Shown here: positions 44,637 to 54,027 of the stretch, in pieces
Position numbering within the stretch: the first letter of the stretch is position 1
How the letters are laid out: every line of letters starts with the position of its first letter
Assembly (NCBI GenBank): GCA_964641155.1
Contig: CAZXJO010000003.1
Coordinates: 62,001-126,000 of the forward strand
Direction of reading: 5' to 3'
Length of the DNA: 64,000 nt
Origin: DTCV01 sp964641155
Lineage (GTDB): Archaea > Thermoproteota > Thermoprotei_A > Sulfolobales > NBVN01
Translations under genes and position numbers: made by a program
The notes under the pieces: generated by a model
Told to the model about the DNA's origin: nothing
Seen by the model: only the letters and a program-made list of their open reading frames with translations
Databases searched by the model: none

Positions 44637-45485
44637 GTGTACTTCTTGAACGCTGTCGAGGGGTTGTTCTTCGGCACCGCTGGAATACCTATCAGCACAC
44701 CTAAACATTCAACGTTGAACGGTTTGAAGAGAATTAAGGAACTAGGACTTAACGCTATGGAGATCGAGTTCGTGAGAGGGGTTAAAATGGGCGAGCAATC
44801 AGCGTTGGAAGTTCGGAACCTAGCTAAAAATCTAGGCATCCTGCTATCGGTTCATGCCCCCTACTACATCAACTTACTTTCTCCAGATGAGGGGAAGGTC
44901 CAGGCCTCCATTAAGAGGATCTTGGACTCAGCTATAATGGGCTATAAGGCCGGCGCTTGGTCCGTGACATTCCACCCAGGGTACTACGGAAAACTGAGAA
45001 GCCAGGACTGCGTTAAGAAGGTTAGGGAGATCCTTAAAAGCATAGTCAATCAATTAATGGATGCTGGTTTAAGGTTGTGGATAAGGCCTGAGACGATGGG
45101 TGGTCTTGCAGAATTCGGTTCCCTTGAGGAAATAGTCGCTGTTACTGAGGGCATCGAATACTCCCTACCATGTATAGACTTCGCACACATATACGCTAGG
45201 AGTAGAGGTACGATAAACACCTACGAATCATTCAGCAAAGTCTTAGAGTATGTTGAAAGCAGGTTAGGTTCCCAAGCCTTGAAGAACTCCCACATCCATA
45301 TGTCGGGTATAGAGTACGGAGACCGGGGTGAGATTAGGCATCTTAACTTAAGGGAGTCGAGGATTAATTACCAAGACATAATCAAAGTCATTAAAGACTT
45401 TAAAGTGTCTGGAGTTATAATTAGTGAATCACCCAACTTGGAAGGCGATGCTCTCTTAATGCTCGACACGTATAGGGGCTTCTAA
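44637..45485 (+). CDS. endonuclease IV-like AP endonuclease (TIM barrel)
   Basis: About 282 residues. LFFGTAGIPIS at the start, EIEFVRGVKM, LLSVHAPYYINLLS (metal His), VTFHPGYYG, RPETMGG (metal Glu), PCIDFAHIYARSRG and SHIHMSGIEYGDRG, all expected metal-binding blocks of the Nfo/AP endonuclease 2 family. The open frame starts at GTG 44637, but a TATA-like CTATTTAAG at about 44626 makes a later start, such as TTG 44664, possible. Confidence 0.8.
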   Translation: MYFLNAVEGLFFGTAGIPISTPKHSTLNGLKRIKELGLNAMEIEFVRGVKMGEQSALEVRNLAKNLGILLSVHAPYYINLLSPDEGKVQASIKRILDSAIMGYKAGAWSVTFHPGYYGKLRSQDCVKKVREILKSIVNQLMDAGLRLWIRPETMGGLAEFGSLEEIVAVTEGIEYSLPCIDFAHIYARSRGTINTYESFSKVLEYVESRLGSQALKNSHIHMSGIEYGDRGEIRHLNLRESRINYQDIIKVIKDFKVSGVIISESPNLEGDALLMLDTYRGF

Positions 45486-45505
45486 TTTACGGGTCTAAAG
45501 AATTT

Positions 45506-45524
45506 GCTCGACCCGTGTTCGAGC
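45506..45524. terminator. hairpin between convergent genes
   Basis: GCTCGA-CCCGTGT-TCGAGC, a perfect 6-base stem, 21 bases after the endonuclease IV-like stop and before the TRAP permease stop on the other strand. Confidence 0.35.
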
Positions 45525-45591
45525 CTGCCTTTATTGGTATAGCAATAGTATAACTGCTAAGAATGCCTAACCCATAGTTATGACTAACTCC

Positions 45592-47392
45592 TTAGATATA
45601 CAAGAGAATCAACCCGCACATCACCAATACAATCCTTTGAAAGAGTGGTAGCCTGCTCTTAGCGTAACCCACCATACCTACAGACAATGATAAACAGGAC
45701 ATAATAGCCTTAGTTAACGCCCATAATATCTCATAAATCGAATGAGGACCTGCAACTATTAGTAGCTCAGGTTTAAACACCATGGCAAAAGGTATTAAGA
45801 ACAGGGCAAGTCCTAACTTCATTGCAAGGAGACCCACCTTCATTGGCTGGGCTTTGGCTAGGTTAGCCGCGGCAAACGCTGCTAATGCCACTGGAGGTGT
45901 TATCGCTGAAAGGATAGCGTAGTAGAATATGAACATGTGGGCTACGATACCTTTCACACCGAAGAGGCTTAAAGCTGGAAGGGCTACAGCACTGGTCATG
46001 ATGTATGCTGCAGTCGTTGGCACACCCATTCCCATTAAAGTTGTGAGCGCTGCGATGTAGATTAAGGCAACTGGTAACGAATTGAATGATGCTCTCATGA
46101 CCAATGAGCCAAACTTAAGGGTCACCCCAGTATATGTTAAAACCCCAACAACTATGCCCGCAGCGCACGCTACAAGAATTATTGAGACAGCCTCCTCCAT
46201 ACCCTTCGTAAGGGTAGTGATTATCGTTGTCGGTTTTCTAATCACCTCCTTCCTAGAGAGTCCGATGACAAGCGATACATAGAAAGCTATCATCGCAGAT
46301 GTTATAGGTCCCCAACTCGCAACTACTAGGAAGTACAGGAATACTATTAGAGGTATTATACAATGTCCCTGCTTCTTTAAAACATCACTGATTTTAGGGA
46401 CTTCCTCTTTAGGTAGTCCTGTTAAACCCAACTTATATGAGGTGTAATGAAGCTGTACGTACAGGAATAGGTGGTAGAGGATTGCTGGGATGATCGCCGC
46501 AGTAACTATAGTCAGGTACGGTACTCCAAGAAGTTCAGCCATTACAAACGCTGCCGCACCCATAATAGGCGGTGTTATCTGCCCCCAGTCGACGCGACGG
46601 CCTCTATGGCCGCGGCAAGCTCCCTGGGATAGCGCATGGCGATCATTGTAGGTATTGTTATAGTTCCGGTAGTGTATACGTTAGCTACTGCTGAACCGCT
46701 TATGGTGCCAAATAAGGCCGAAGCAATTACCGCTACCTTACCAATACCCCCAACACTCTTCCCGACAAGGGCTTTCGTCAAGTCAATGAAGAAAACGTCA
46801 GCACGTGCTAATTGTAACGCACTACCCAGTAAGGTGAAAGCCACTACGTAGGTAACCATAACCTCTAGAGGTGTTGATAAGATCCCATAGGGTGTGAAGA
46901 GTAGGAGGTCTAAGATCTTGATAGGCTGAGTTCTAAAGCCCAGTGGGTAAGGTAGATATGGACATAGAAAACCGTATATAAGACAAACTAAAGAAAGAAT
47001 TAACAATGGTTTCCCGAAAGCCCTTCTTATCAATTCCACAAGTAGAAGCACCAGCAAAATACCGCACACTAGTTGCTCATTACTTAACGGGGACACCAAC
47101 CACATCCTATTGAACACCCAGTTGTAGTAATTACGCCAGAGCGCTATGGTGACTACGTAAGATGTAAGTATCAGTACTAGGTCGTACCACCCAACTCTCT
47201 CTACTTGTCTTTCCGTGGGTGAGTATAGGATAAAACCTAATGGCACCACGAATATTAGGTTAATGAACATATGTTCGTATATATCATAATTGCCTAATGT
47301 TAAAGCATAAGCGTTATATGTAATCATTACGGAAAGAGATGCCTTAATTAATAGCCTAAAAAAGGGTGTATTTTGCTTATATCCCTTCTCAT
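45592..47392 (-). pseudogene. TRAP transporter fused permease, frameshifted
   Basis: The two open parts (46575-47327 and 45592-46563) together make one TAXI-type fused permease. The first part ends ...AAAIEAVASTGG-R-stop; the family continues GQITPPIMGAAAF, and the next frame reads exactly ITPPIMGAAAFVMAELLGVPYL. Adding one base to the run of five G (plus 46582-46586) rejoins them. A second break near the T6 run (plus 47358-47363) would join an ATG at 47392 (MRRDISKIHPF) to FRLLIKASLSV. About 16 membrane segments in total. Sodium or proton symporter for an organic acid if functional. Confidence 0.8.
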
Positions 47393-47401
47393 GTTCTCAC
47401 T

Positions 47402-48580
47402 CTATTTTATGTAACCTTTCTCCCTATAGTACTTCTCTGCGCCTGGATGTAGTTTAAGACCGGAGGTTGCTATACCCTTGGACGGGTCGAAGTTTTCGAA
47501 CACCGCTACACTGCTTACAATTACATCTCTCTGCTCGCAAAGTAACTTAGCGATATGGTATACCAGATCTGCTGGCAAGTCAGAACGTATGACTATTATG
47601 GTATACAATGAAAGCGTCGTGTAATTCTCCTTGATAAATCCGTAAAGTCCTGCAGGTATATCGTACCTTTCCCAAGAACCCTCACCGAAGTACTTGATGA
47701 TGTACGACAAGTCATCTTCTGTAAAGCGAATAACCTTAACCTTACCACCTGCACGTACATCGACTGTTTGCCATGCAGTTGAGATGAGGGAATCGGAATC
47801 TATGACCACATCATACTTACCTTCTATGAAGGCCTCAGCAGCTGCTGCGGATCCTGCTGTAGGTAATTTAAGGGCGTCAAAATCCAATCCATACTTGGCA
47901 AATAATGCTCTGGTGAAATACTCCTCAACGCCTTTAGCAGGACCTCCTAACACGAGTTTCACCTTTCCGACCTTTATCAATTCTATCAGTTCAGGGACGG
48001 TGTCAGCAGGTACGCCAACATGGGAATATATCAATATCGGAAATTCAGGGGTGTAAGTGCCTATCAAGTAAGTAACTTTGGATATGTCCGTGGGTGCTAA
48101 TCCGAATTTCTCTACAAGACCTGAGATATAGATAGGTGGCCACAAACTCAGCGTTAAACCGATATCAATCTCACCTAAACCTACGGCCACTAAGTTACCG
48201 GTCCCAGCCCCTGGTTGTACGGTTGTTTTCACCCCTAACGTTTTATCTATGAGGTCCCCGATAACCCCCATCAATAAGTACCCTGAAGTACCGACGGACC
48301 AACCCCTAATTATCATCTCTTTAGGCCAGTGAGGTAGCGGAAATGTAGGTGGTGGGGTTGGAGTAGGTGTTACCGTGACTGTTACTGTTCGAGGTGGTTG
48401 GTGCGACGGTGGTTGTGACGGCGACGGTAGCGGCTGCGGCAGTGACGGTAACGGTCTGAACAGCTGTTGAAGTAACTGTCAGAGGCGGAGGCGTAGCGGA
48501 AGAACCTGCGAAATAACCACCAACGCCGGCAACAACTATAAGCACGGCGAGATGCTGACTAAGGATTTCTGGGCACTCAC
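47402..48580 (-). pseudogene. TAXI-family TRAP solute-binding protein, frameshifted
   Basis: The mature body is open (47402-48316; IIRGWSVGTSGYLLMGVI, QPGAGTGNLVAVGLGEIDIG, SGLKLHPGAEKYYREKGY). Its secretion signal and Thr/Val/Pro linker are in other frames: from GTG 48580 MSAQKSLVSI, then AVLIVVAGVGGYFAGSSA in a second frame (break near 48550), and a further one-base slip near 48388 (CGAACAG) leading into TVTPTPTPPP and the body. Linker rich in Val/Thr is typical of archaeal surface lipoprotein anchors. It precedes the permease by 9 bases. Confidence 0.78.
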
Positions 48581-48778
48581 GATAACCACCGTCCAATAAT
48601 GATCTCTGAATATTTATAAATTTTGCATTTTATCATCTCTTACTGCATGTCAGTCCGTGGGAACAAACTTTGATTTATTTCCAGGTCCCTGTTGATCAAT
48701 AATTAACTGAGGAACCCATGTTTAAGAGATGCTGTTCGGCGAATCAGTCACGTGGATACTACCATCGCTGTCATGTTG

Positions 48779-48925
48779 TTAATCACATTTAAAGTTTTCT
48801 ATACATAAATTGAATCTTCTAGCAACCTCGCATAACTTGTCAACGGGTATGAAGGCTGTCGCACCTGACTCCCCGACTATGTAGGCAAGCCTTCCCTTAA
48901 TCACTACCTTGGATTTCTCACACAT
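48779..48925 (-). CDS. small protein of 48 residues
   Basis: From ATG at 48925 (AGGAGG 10 bases upstream; the longer in-frame ORF to 49009 has no ribosome site): beta-rich start KSKVVIKGRLAYIVGESGATAF then a short helix and three cysteines near the end. No family recognised. The following 299 bases upstream (48926-49224) hold nothing else I can support. Confidence 0.45.
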   Translation of the reverse strand: MCEKSKVVIKGRLAYIVGESGATAFIPVDKLCEVARRFNLCIENFKCD

Positions 48926-49224
48926 GGGTTCGTCCCTCCTACCCCTCGTACTTAGGGGTTGAAGTTCATCACCCACCAATTCATCCCCATGCCATAGTGG
49001 CCTGCCCAAGGATATGGGAACTAGGAACGTTGACAGGCATATGTCCGTAGCACCTGCTTTAGATTTTCGTGGTTCAATGGTAGGCCGCGACTGAGGACTT
49101 CAGCAACCATATTCGCACAGAGAGTTAAACTGATCTTAGACACCACGCCGGGGACTGCCTGGAAGACATGGACTTATAAGTTCCTCCATCCCCACCGCAG
49201 GTGATGGAACCCTCAGATGCGCAG

Positions 49225-49659
49225 TTACGCAAACCCCACTTCCTGTTTCTTCCCTTCCCTAGATGCCTTAAGTGCTTGTATGGCAGCTGCTATACTTCCC
49301 TTACTACTTATTAGAGAACCCCACCGAGTCCTAAACTTAGACGGAACTAGAGGCCTAACCCTTTTCTTAATCCTCAGCGGTACGTAGGTGGTTTCCATAC
49401 CTTTAATGCCATACGTGCCATCAATCATTTCAATAACTACATCCCTCTCAATTAAATTGATTAATACCTTCCTAAGCCTGTCCTCACCCGCTAAACCGCT
49501 CAACTCCCTCCTCAATTCCCTCCACGTAACCGGCTTGCCTTTCTTCTTAATTATGTTCAGGACTAAGCTTTCTAACCCTTTGTCATCCGGTGCCTGCATT
49601 ACCACGATATCGTCATCTTCGTAAATAACTTTTAACTCATCCTCGGACTCACTAAACAT
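49225..49659 (-). CDS. winged-helix-like archaeal protein
   Basis: 144 residues from ATG 49659. The middle (GLESLVLNIIKKKGKPVTWRELRREL, then DRLRKVLINLIERDVVIEM) looks like a winged helix-turn-helix; the tail is basic (RIKKRVRPLVPSKFRTRWG), fitting nucleic-acid binding. A TATA-like ATATTTATATT about 20-30 bases upstream suggests a nearly leaderless mRNA. Function unknown. Confidence 0.6.
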   Translation of the reverse strand: MFSESEDELKVIYEDDDIVVMQAPDDKGLESLVLNIIKKKGKPVTWRELRRELSGLAGEDRLRKVLINLIERDVVIEMIDGTYGIKGMETTYVPLRIKKRVRPLVPSKFRTRWGSLISSKGSIAAAIQALKASREGKKQEVGFA

Positions 49660-49748
49660 TCCCAAACCCAATATAAATATCTATTTTTATGTTTAAAAAT
49701 ATAAATGTTAATGAATCTCTCACCCCATCCGCACACACTCGGAGAGGA

Positions 49749-50039
49749 CTATGAAAAACGTCCTCCCACAGCAATTCTGTCAAACGATATGATAGCTTGA
49801 TGTTCACCTAACTTCTCCACTATCATGTCAATCAATTCCGGAACCCTCATATCATCACTGATTTCAATGACGTCGTCGTTTACGAATATGAGGTTCCTTC
49901 CATCGGTACCTTCGGTAATAACTAGATTCACCCTTATGTTGAGGTCATCCTCGAAGAATTCTTTAACCTTATTTAATCTTCTAATCATGGATTTGGATCT
50001 GCAAGGGGACAGACTCACGAGTAGTGTAAACTCTCCCAT
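49749..50039 (-). CDS. small alpha/beta protein, unknown
   Basis: 96 residues, ATG start. TLLVSLSPCRSKSMIRRLNKV and VNLVITEGTDGRNLIFVNDDVI suggest an alternating strand-helix fold of about five strands, somewhat thioredoxin-like in pattern, but without CxxC. Not assigned. On the same strand as the winged-helix gene (77-base gap). Confidence 0.5.
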   Translation of the reverse strand: MGEFTLLVSLSPCRSKSMIRRLNKVKEFFEDDLNIRVNLVITEGTDGRNLIFVNDDVIEISDDMRVPELIDMIVEKLGEHQAIISFDRIAVGGRFS

Positions 50040-50250
50040 TCTAATTACCTATGGGGAAATCTACCAGGGATATTACCTTATATAATTTACGGTAAACGTA
50101 TCTGGGTCGCATTATCAGGGTCTACGCGTCAAGTGTTGCTGACAAGCCACGGAGGCCGCGCTATGGAACTTCTATCTTAATGGAAAGTTACATATATATA
50201 TTTAGGTGCGTTTCTTATTATGGAAAAACTGTCTGCGGGGACGAAAAGTA

Positions 50251-50952
50251 ATGAATGATGTTAGGAGGTATGCCGTTGATGCTTTGAAGGTATTGAGAAA
50301 GGTTCTGAAATACAGGGAATTGGAGGAAATCACAGGCCTTTCAACGCCGGCTCTTTGGAGGTACGTAAACATGAGAGTGTTACCAACTAAGGAGAGGGCT
50401 AAGGAATTGCTTGATAAGATGTTGGGTGAGGACGTTATTAAGAGGATCATTAAGGATAACATCAAGATCATAGATGATTCCATCGTAAGCACATCAAACC
50501 TTATATACAACGTAGATTTCTTGAAAATATTTGCCCTAGTAGCCTATAAGGTCTTCTCAGAGCTCGAACCAACAGCGGTTGCCACAGTCGAAGTAGATGG
50601 CATACCCCTCGCAGTGGCCGTGTCTGAGGTGTTCGATGCTAAGCTCGTCGTAGCTAAGAGGAAGTTAGATGTCGGGATCTCCGAATACCATGAGGTTAGC
50701 TACATATCCAGAGACCCCCCTTCCGTCGTCAACCTCTACATACCGGCAACAATTCTGGGTCGTGCGGACAGGGTGTTGATCGTCGACGATTTACTACGTA
50801 GCGGTAGGACGAGCCAGGCCCTAATAAGGCTTATAAGGAAGTCTAAAGCCACACCGATAGGGCTCTACGCCGTATTAGCATTTGGTAATAAGTGGTATGA
50901 GGTATTGGAAAGAGAAGTTAATAAGATATACGTAAGCTATGTCATAGAATGA
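50251..50952 (+). CDS. PRT-domain transcription regulator (GfcR/PyrE-like)
   Basis: 233 residues from ATG 50251. An N-terminal helix-turn-helix (LKYRELEEITGLSTPALWRYVN, residues about 17-38) is joined to a type I phosphoribosyltransferase domain with the PRPP loop RVLIVDDLLRSGRTSQAL. This arrangement is found in archaeal GfcR-type regulators. The 15-codon upstream extension is unlikely because the TATA box ATATATATATTTAGG (50193-50206) directly precedes it. It is 1 base from the next gene. Confidence 0.75.
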   Translation: MNDVRRYAVDALKVLRKVLKYRELEEITGLSTPALWRYVNMRVLPTKERAKELLDKMLGEDVIKRIIKDNIKIIDDSIVSTSNLIYNVDFLKIFALVAYKVFSELEPTAVATVEVDGIPLAVAVSEVFDAKLVVAKRKLDVGISEYHEVSYISRDPPSVVNLYIPATILGRADRVLIVDDLLRSGRTSQALIRLIRKSKATPIGLYAVLAFGNKWYEVLEREVNKIYVSYVIE

Positions 50953-50953
50953 G

Positions 50954-51862
50954 GTGCTACAAGTCATATACAGGAAGTACGTAGCATCCGCACTAGTGCT
51001 GGGATTCGTACTCGAAGCCTTGGCACCCAATAAAGTCTCCACGGTTAGTTATTGGAAGCCTGTTAAGGACTTAACAATCGATAAGTTCATAGCCACCGCA
51101 CCGATACTCTACAAAATCTACGAATCTGTACTAAATGAAAAAGCACCCACCCCACGCGTGAGTTATTGGATCCGTGTAACAGCCGCTGAACTAATCAACG
51201 ATGAGTTTGTGAGGACTAATACGTGTTTGGGGTACGTAATCTTAACAGTTCCCATCATATATGCCGTCAAATTCTATGATGAACCCATACATCCGACCTG
51301 GATAGCTAGGCAAGCTACCAACCTCTTACACATAACGGCGTCCAAGGAAAGTGCTGAGGAATTCTATGAAGCGTTGCGGGCGCTCAACCCATCGTACACG
51401 AACAAATACGTTGGCAAGGTACCTGATATTCACTCAAAACTTTCTAGTAGTTTTTCATTACTAGACGTGCTTATAGAGTCAAGTTATTACGACCTGATAG
51501 CTTATGAAGTGACCCACCAATACGAGCTAACTATTCACACATACAAATACATGGTTGAACTCCTTAGGGAACAGCCTAACATTCTAGATTGCATCAGTAG
51601 GACGCAGCACTACATGCTGAGCAAATACATGGACAGCGAAGTGGTTAAAGGTTTTGGTGTTGAGAAATCGTTACTTATCAGGTCCTACCTACAGGTCGTA
51701 AACCTGCTCAAAGACCGGGAAATCTCTAAGAACGAATTAATTGAAACGCTGGATAACCACCTAAGGCACAGCAACGTAAATCCTGGTACGATATCGGATA
51801 TTCTAGCATTAGCTACGGCGTTCACACTACTGGAGCGAGACAAACCTAACGCAGCACCATAG
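50954..51862 (+). CDS. CitG-like (triphosphoribosyl-dephospho-CoA synthase family) protein
   Basis: 302 residues, mostly helical. RTNTCLGYVILTVPIIYA corresponds to the NTNxG...LLAPL motif of CitG, and NPGTISDILALATAFTLL near the C-terminus to its NPGTxADL motif. CitG makes the prosthetic group precursor of citrate lyase; archaeal relatives lack that partner and their substrate is unsettled. It begins 1 base after the PRT regulator, so the two are co-translated. Confidence 0.7.
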   Translation: MLQVIYRKYVASALVLGFVLEALAPNKVSTVSYWKPVKDLTIDKFIATAPILYKIYESVLNEKAPTPRVSYWIRVTAAELINDEFVRTNTCLGYVILTVPIIYAVKFYDEPIHPTWIARQATNLLHITASKESAEEFYEALRALNPSYTNKYVGKVPDIHSKLSSSFSLLDVLIESSYYDLIAYEVTHQYELTIHTYKYMVELLREQPNILDCISRTQHYMLSKYMDSEVVKGFGVEKSLLIRSYLQVVNLLKDREISKNELIETLDNHLRHSNVNPGTISDILALATAFTLLERDKPNAAP

Positions 51863-51990
51863 GAATTGATGAAGGAGATAGCCCACTTAATATTCACCCA
51901 TGGATGACTCCCCACCTACATAACTTCCGGAGATTAGCGTGGTAGGGTTTAAATTATCTGCCCCGCAGATATCGATTAAATGATGGAGCG

Positions 51991-52590
51991 ATGGATTACC
52001 TAGAACTAGTCTACGGTGTTGATGTCCATGGAGACCAATCGAGCTTCCGCAAACTCATTACCGTCTTTAAAGACGTTAACGCTGACTTAATGATTTTAGG
52101 TGGGGATTTAAATGTTGACTTACAGTTGTTGGCCGAACTACGCGATAAGGTAATGGTAGTGCCTGGGGAATGCGATGATATTTACGTGACTAAGCGTGCC
52201 AGGGAGTTGGGGATATTATTCGATGGTGTTGTTGCATCAGTTAACGAGTGCAGGATCGGGTTCTTAGGGGGCCTGTCAGCGCATCAATCAATTAGGAGGT
52301 TGTATGACGGGAATCAAGGACCTTTGGACTTTTTGGTCACTCACTTCCCTCCGAAGGGGTGCCTGGATTTAATTCTAGGCAAGCATCATGGTGGCTTAAA
52401 AGAGCTGAACGCCCTCATAACTAAGTATCAAGTTAAGTACGTGCTTACTGGGCACTACCACGGAAACGTCGGTTCCTGCACCCTAGCCGATGCTGTGGTT
52501 CTGAACCCCGGACCTTTGAACCAGGGGAACTACTTAATAATGAGATGCAGTAGGAGAGGCGCTGAATATAAGTTCATGAAACTTCCTTAA
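51991..52590 (+). CDS. metallophosphoesterase
   Basis: 199 residues. Calcineurin-like motifs: VDVHGD, GGDLN, a modified GNH block as VPGECDD (Glu-Cys in place of the usual Asn-His), THFPPKG and LTGHYHGN. The loss of the catalytic GNH(E/D) histidine suggests altered or reduced activity. It overlaps the PA14 gene by 17 bases in convergent orientation. Confidence 0.75.
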   Translation: MDYLELVYGVDVHGDQSSFRKLITVFKDVNADLMILGGDLNVDLQLLAELRDKVMVVPGECDDIYVTKRARELGILFDGVVASVNECRIGFLGGLSAHQSIRRLYDGNQGPLDFLVTHFPPKGCLDLILGKHHGGLKELNALITKYQVKYVLTGHYHGNVGSCTLADAVVLNPGPLNQGNYLIMRCSRRGAEYKFMKLP

Positions 52591-53287
52591 CCTCAAACAC
52601 GTCACCTCCCCATATATCCCTAATCACGGGTGATTGGAACTCATCATCACCGTTGATCACTTTAAAGTACCCGTCGACCGGGCGGTTCGAGTTAAGCCTA
52701 AGGAAGGCCAGACCTCCCTTATCCACGACCGCCCTATCCAACACCTTATTAGTCCACACCTCAACAACGGTACCTGATGGGAGGCCCCTAACAACCACTG
52801 AGTTACCTCTCCTCGTAAATAGGTTTTCGGAGGGGACCCCTTCTATAGTCCCTTCAGGCGTCACCCAACCAAGCTTGACTAATCCGAAAGGTCCTAGGTT
52901 AAAGTACCTCACATAGATTTCATGAGAACCTCTGGAAAGGTAGAGAGGTGGTGATTGGTAGAGTGTCGGTGGCTGTTCGACCCAGCCGTCGATTAATAGT
53001 TCGTTATCTAAACTTAAAACACAACCATCATCACATTCCATGAACAGTACGTAGTAACCTTCCCTAAGAATGTTGAGGTACCCAACCCACTCCACCAGAA
53101 AGTCCATAGAGTTAATGCCCTTAAAGGGTGGTTCGAACCAAACGAAGTTTATACTACTATCAACTCTGGTCATGACTGGCTCGCTGTGAACGCTTAACGT
53201 GTTTGAGTCATTAATAACGTAGTATCGTCCGAGCAGGCCCTGCACCAGACCTGACTGCATCCTAATAAACAAATACTTCATAATCAT
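52574..53287 (-). CDS. stand-alone PA14-domain protein
   Basis: 237 residues. GLLGRYYVINDSN near the start, FVWFEPPFKG, VEWVGYLNILREGYYVLFMECDDGCVLSLDN and HEIYVRYFNLGPFGLVKLGW form a PA14 beta-barrel, a carbohydrate-binding module usually joined to glycosidases or adhesins. A second beta domain follows (residues about 155-237). No signal peptide, so it may be cytoplasmic. ATG start at 53287 with TATA CTTAAATAC about 30 bases upstream. Confidence 0.75.
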   Translation of the reverse strand: MIMKYLFIRMQSGLVQGLLGRYYVINDSNTLSVHSEPVMTRVDSSINFVWFEPPFKGINSMDFLVEWVGYLNILREGYYVLFMECDDGCVLSLDNELLIDGWVEQPPTLYQSPPLYLSRGSHEIYVRYFNLGPFGLVKLGWVTPEGTIEGVPSENLFTRRGNSVVVRGLPSGTVVEVWTNKVLDRAVVDKGGLAFLRLNSNRPVDGYFKVINGDDEFQSPVIRDIWGGDVFEVKEVS

Positions 53288-53481
53288 CCAAGACAAAACT
53301 CGCTAAGGATGAAAGTATTTAAGGTTTTAGGTAGTCGACTCATGGAGCAGGCCTTAGGTCAACTCGTTCACGGTTGGGTACCTCGTCTTCTATGAAGTGA
53401 GGAAAGTACTCACCACTTACTGTAAAATCTGTTGGAGGCTGAACGCTTCCTACATTCAAATTTCGTGAGTGGGGTTCGGAA

Positions 53482-53958
53482 TCACAATGTCCTTGCCATT
53501 ACGAAGGCATCCTCACCGTCTAAGTAGTAATGCCTTAGAACCTTCACCTTCTTAAATCCTAACTTCTCATATAGGTTTATCGCAGGTATGTTACTAACCC
53601 TAACTTCCAAGTAAACCTCCCCAACACCATAGTATTCCTTAAGCCTTCTCATAGACTCCTCCATCATCATCATGCCTATGCCTCTCCTCCTATAGTCCGG
53701 GAGTACCGCAACACTGACTATGTGTCCCAGCTTAGTTAAACTCCTCTTTAAGTAACCTATACCGCTTTCAACCCTACACATCACGTACCCGACCACCTCA
53801 CCGTTAACTTCAGCAACTACGAACGCCTTACCCCAAGCCCTGAGGTGGTCCAACCAGAACTCCTGCATATAGTGCTCAGGTAATGCTATGAGGTTGATCT
53901 CGATTACTTTTTGAAGATCTTCCTCCGTAGCCTCTCTGACCTTAATTACCTCGCCCAT
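53482..53958 (-). CDS. rimI: RimI-like N-terminal acetyltransferase
   Basis: 158 residues, GNAT fold. VREATEEDLQKVIEINLIALPEHY, the acetyl-CoA loop VLPDYRRRGIGMMMMEE (Q/RxxGxG/A), and EVRVSNIPAINLYEKLGF mark the archaeal NAT/Ard1-RimI enzyme that acetylates protein N-termini. ATG at 53958 preferred; the GTG three codons earlier is possible. Confidence 0.9.
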   Translation of the reverse strand: MGEVIKVREATEEDLQKVIEINLIALPEHYMQEFWLDHLRAWGKAFVVAEVNGEVVGYVMCRVESGIGYLKRSLTKLGHIVSVAVLPDYRRRGIGMMMMEESMRRLKEYYGVGEVYLEVRVSNIPAINLYEKLGFKKVKVLRHYYLDGEDAFVMARTL

Positions 53959-54027
53959 TACTACCACTAACTAATAGTTAGATGTAGGGACTATGTTTTA
54001 AAATTTAATCAGAGTATGCAGTAGTGG

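Noticed and set aside
49070..49110. tRNA-like D-arm sequence GTGGTTCAATGGTAGG
   Set aside because: No matching acceptor, anticodon or T arm could be built on either strand.
48926..49224. Possible RNA gene in a 299-base spacer
   Set aside because: No conserved RNA motifs or C/D boxes; a TATA-like ACTTATAAG near 49170 is the only signal.
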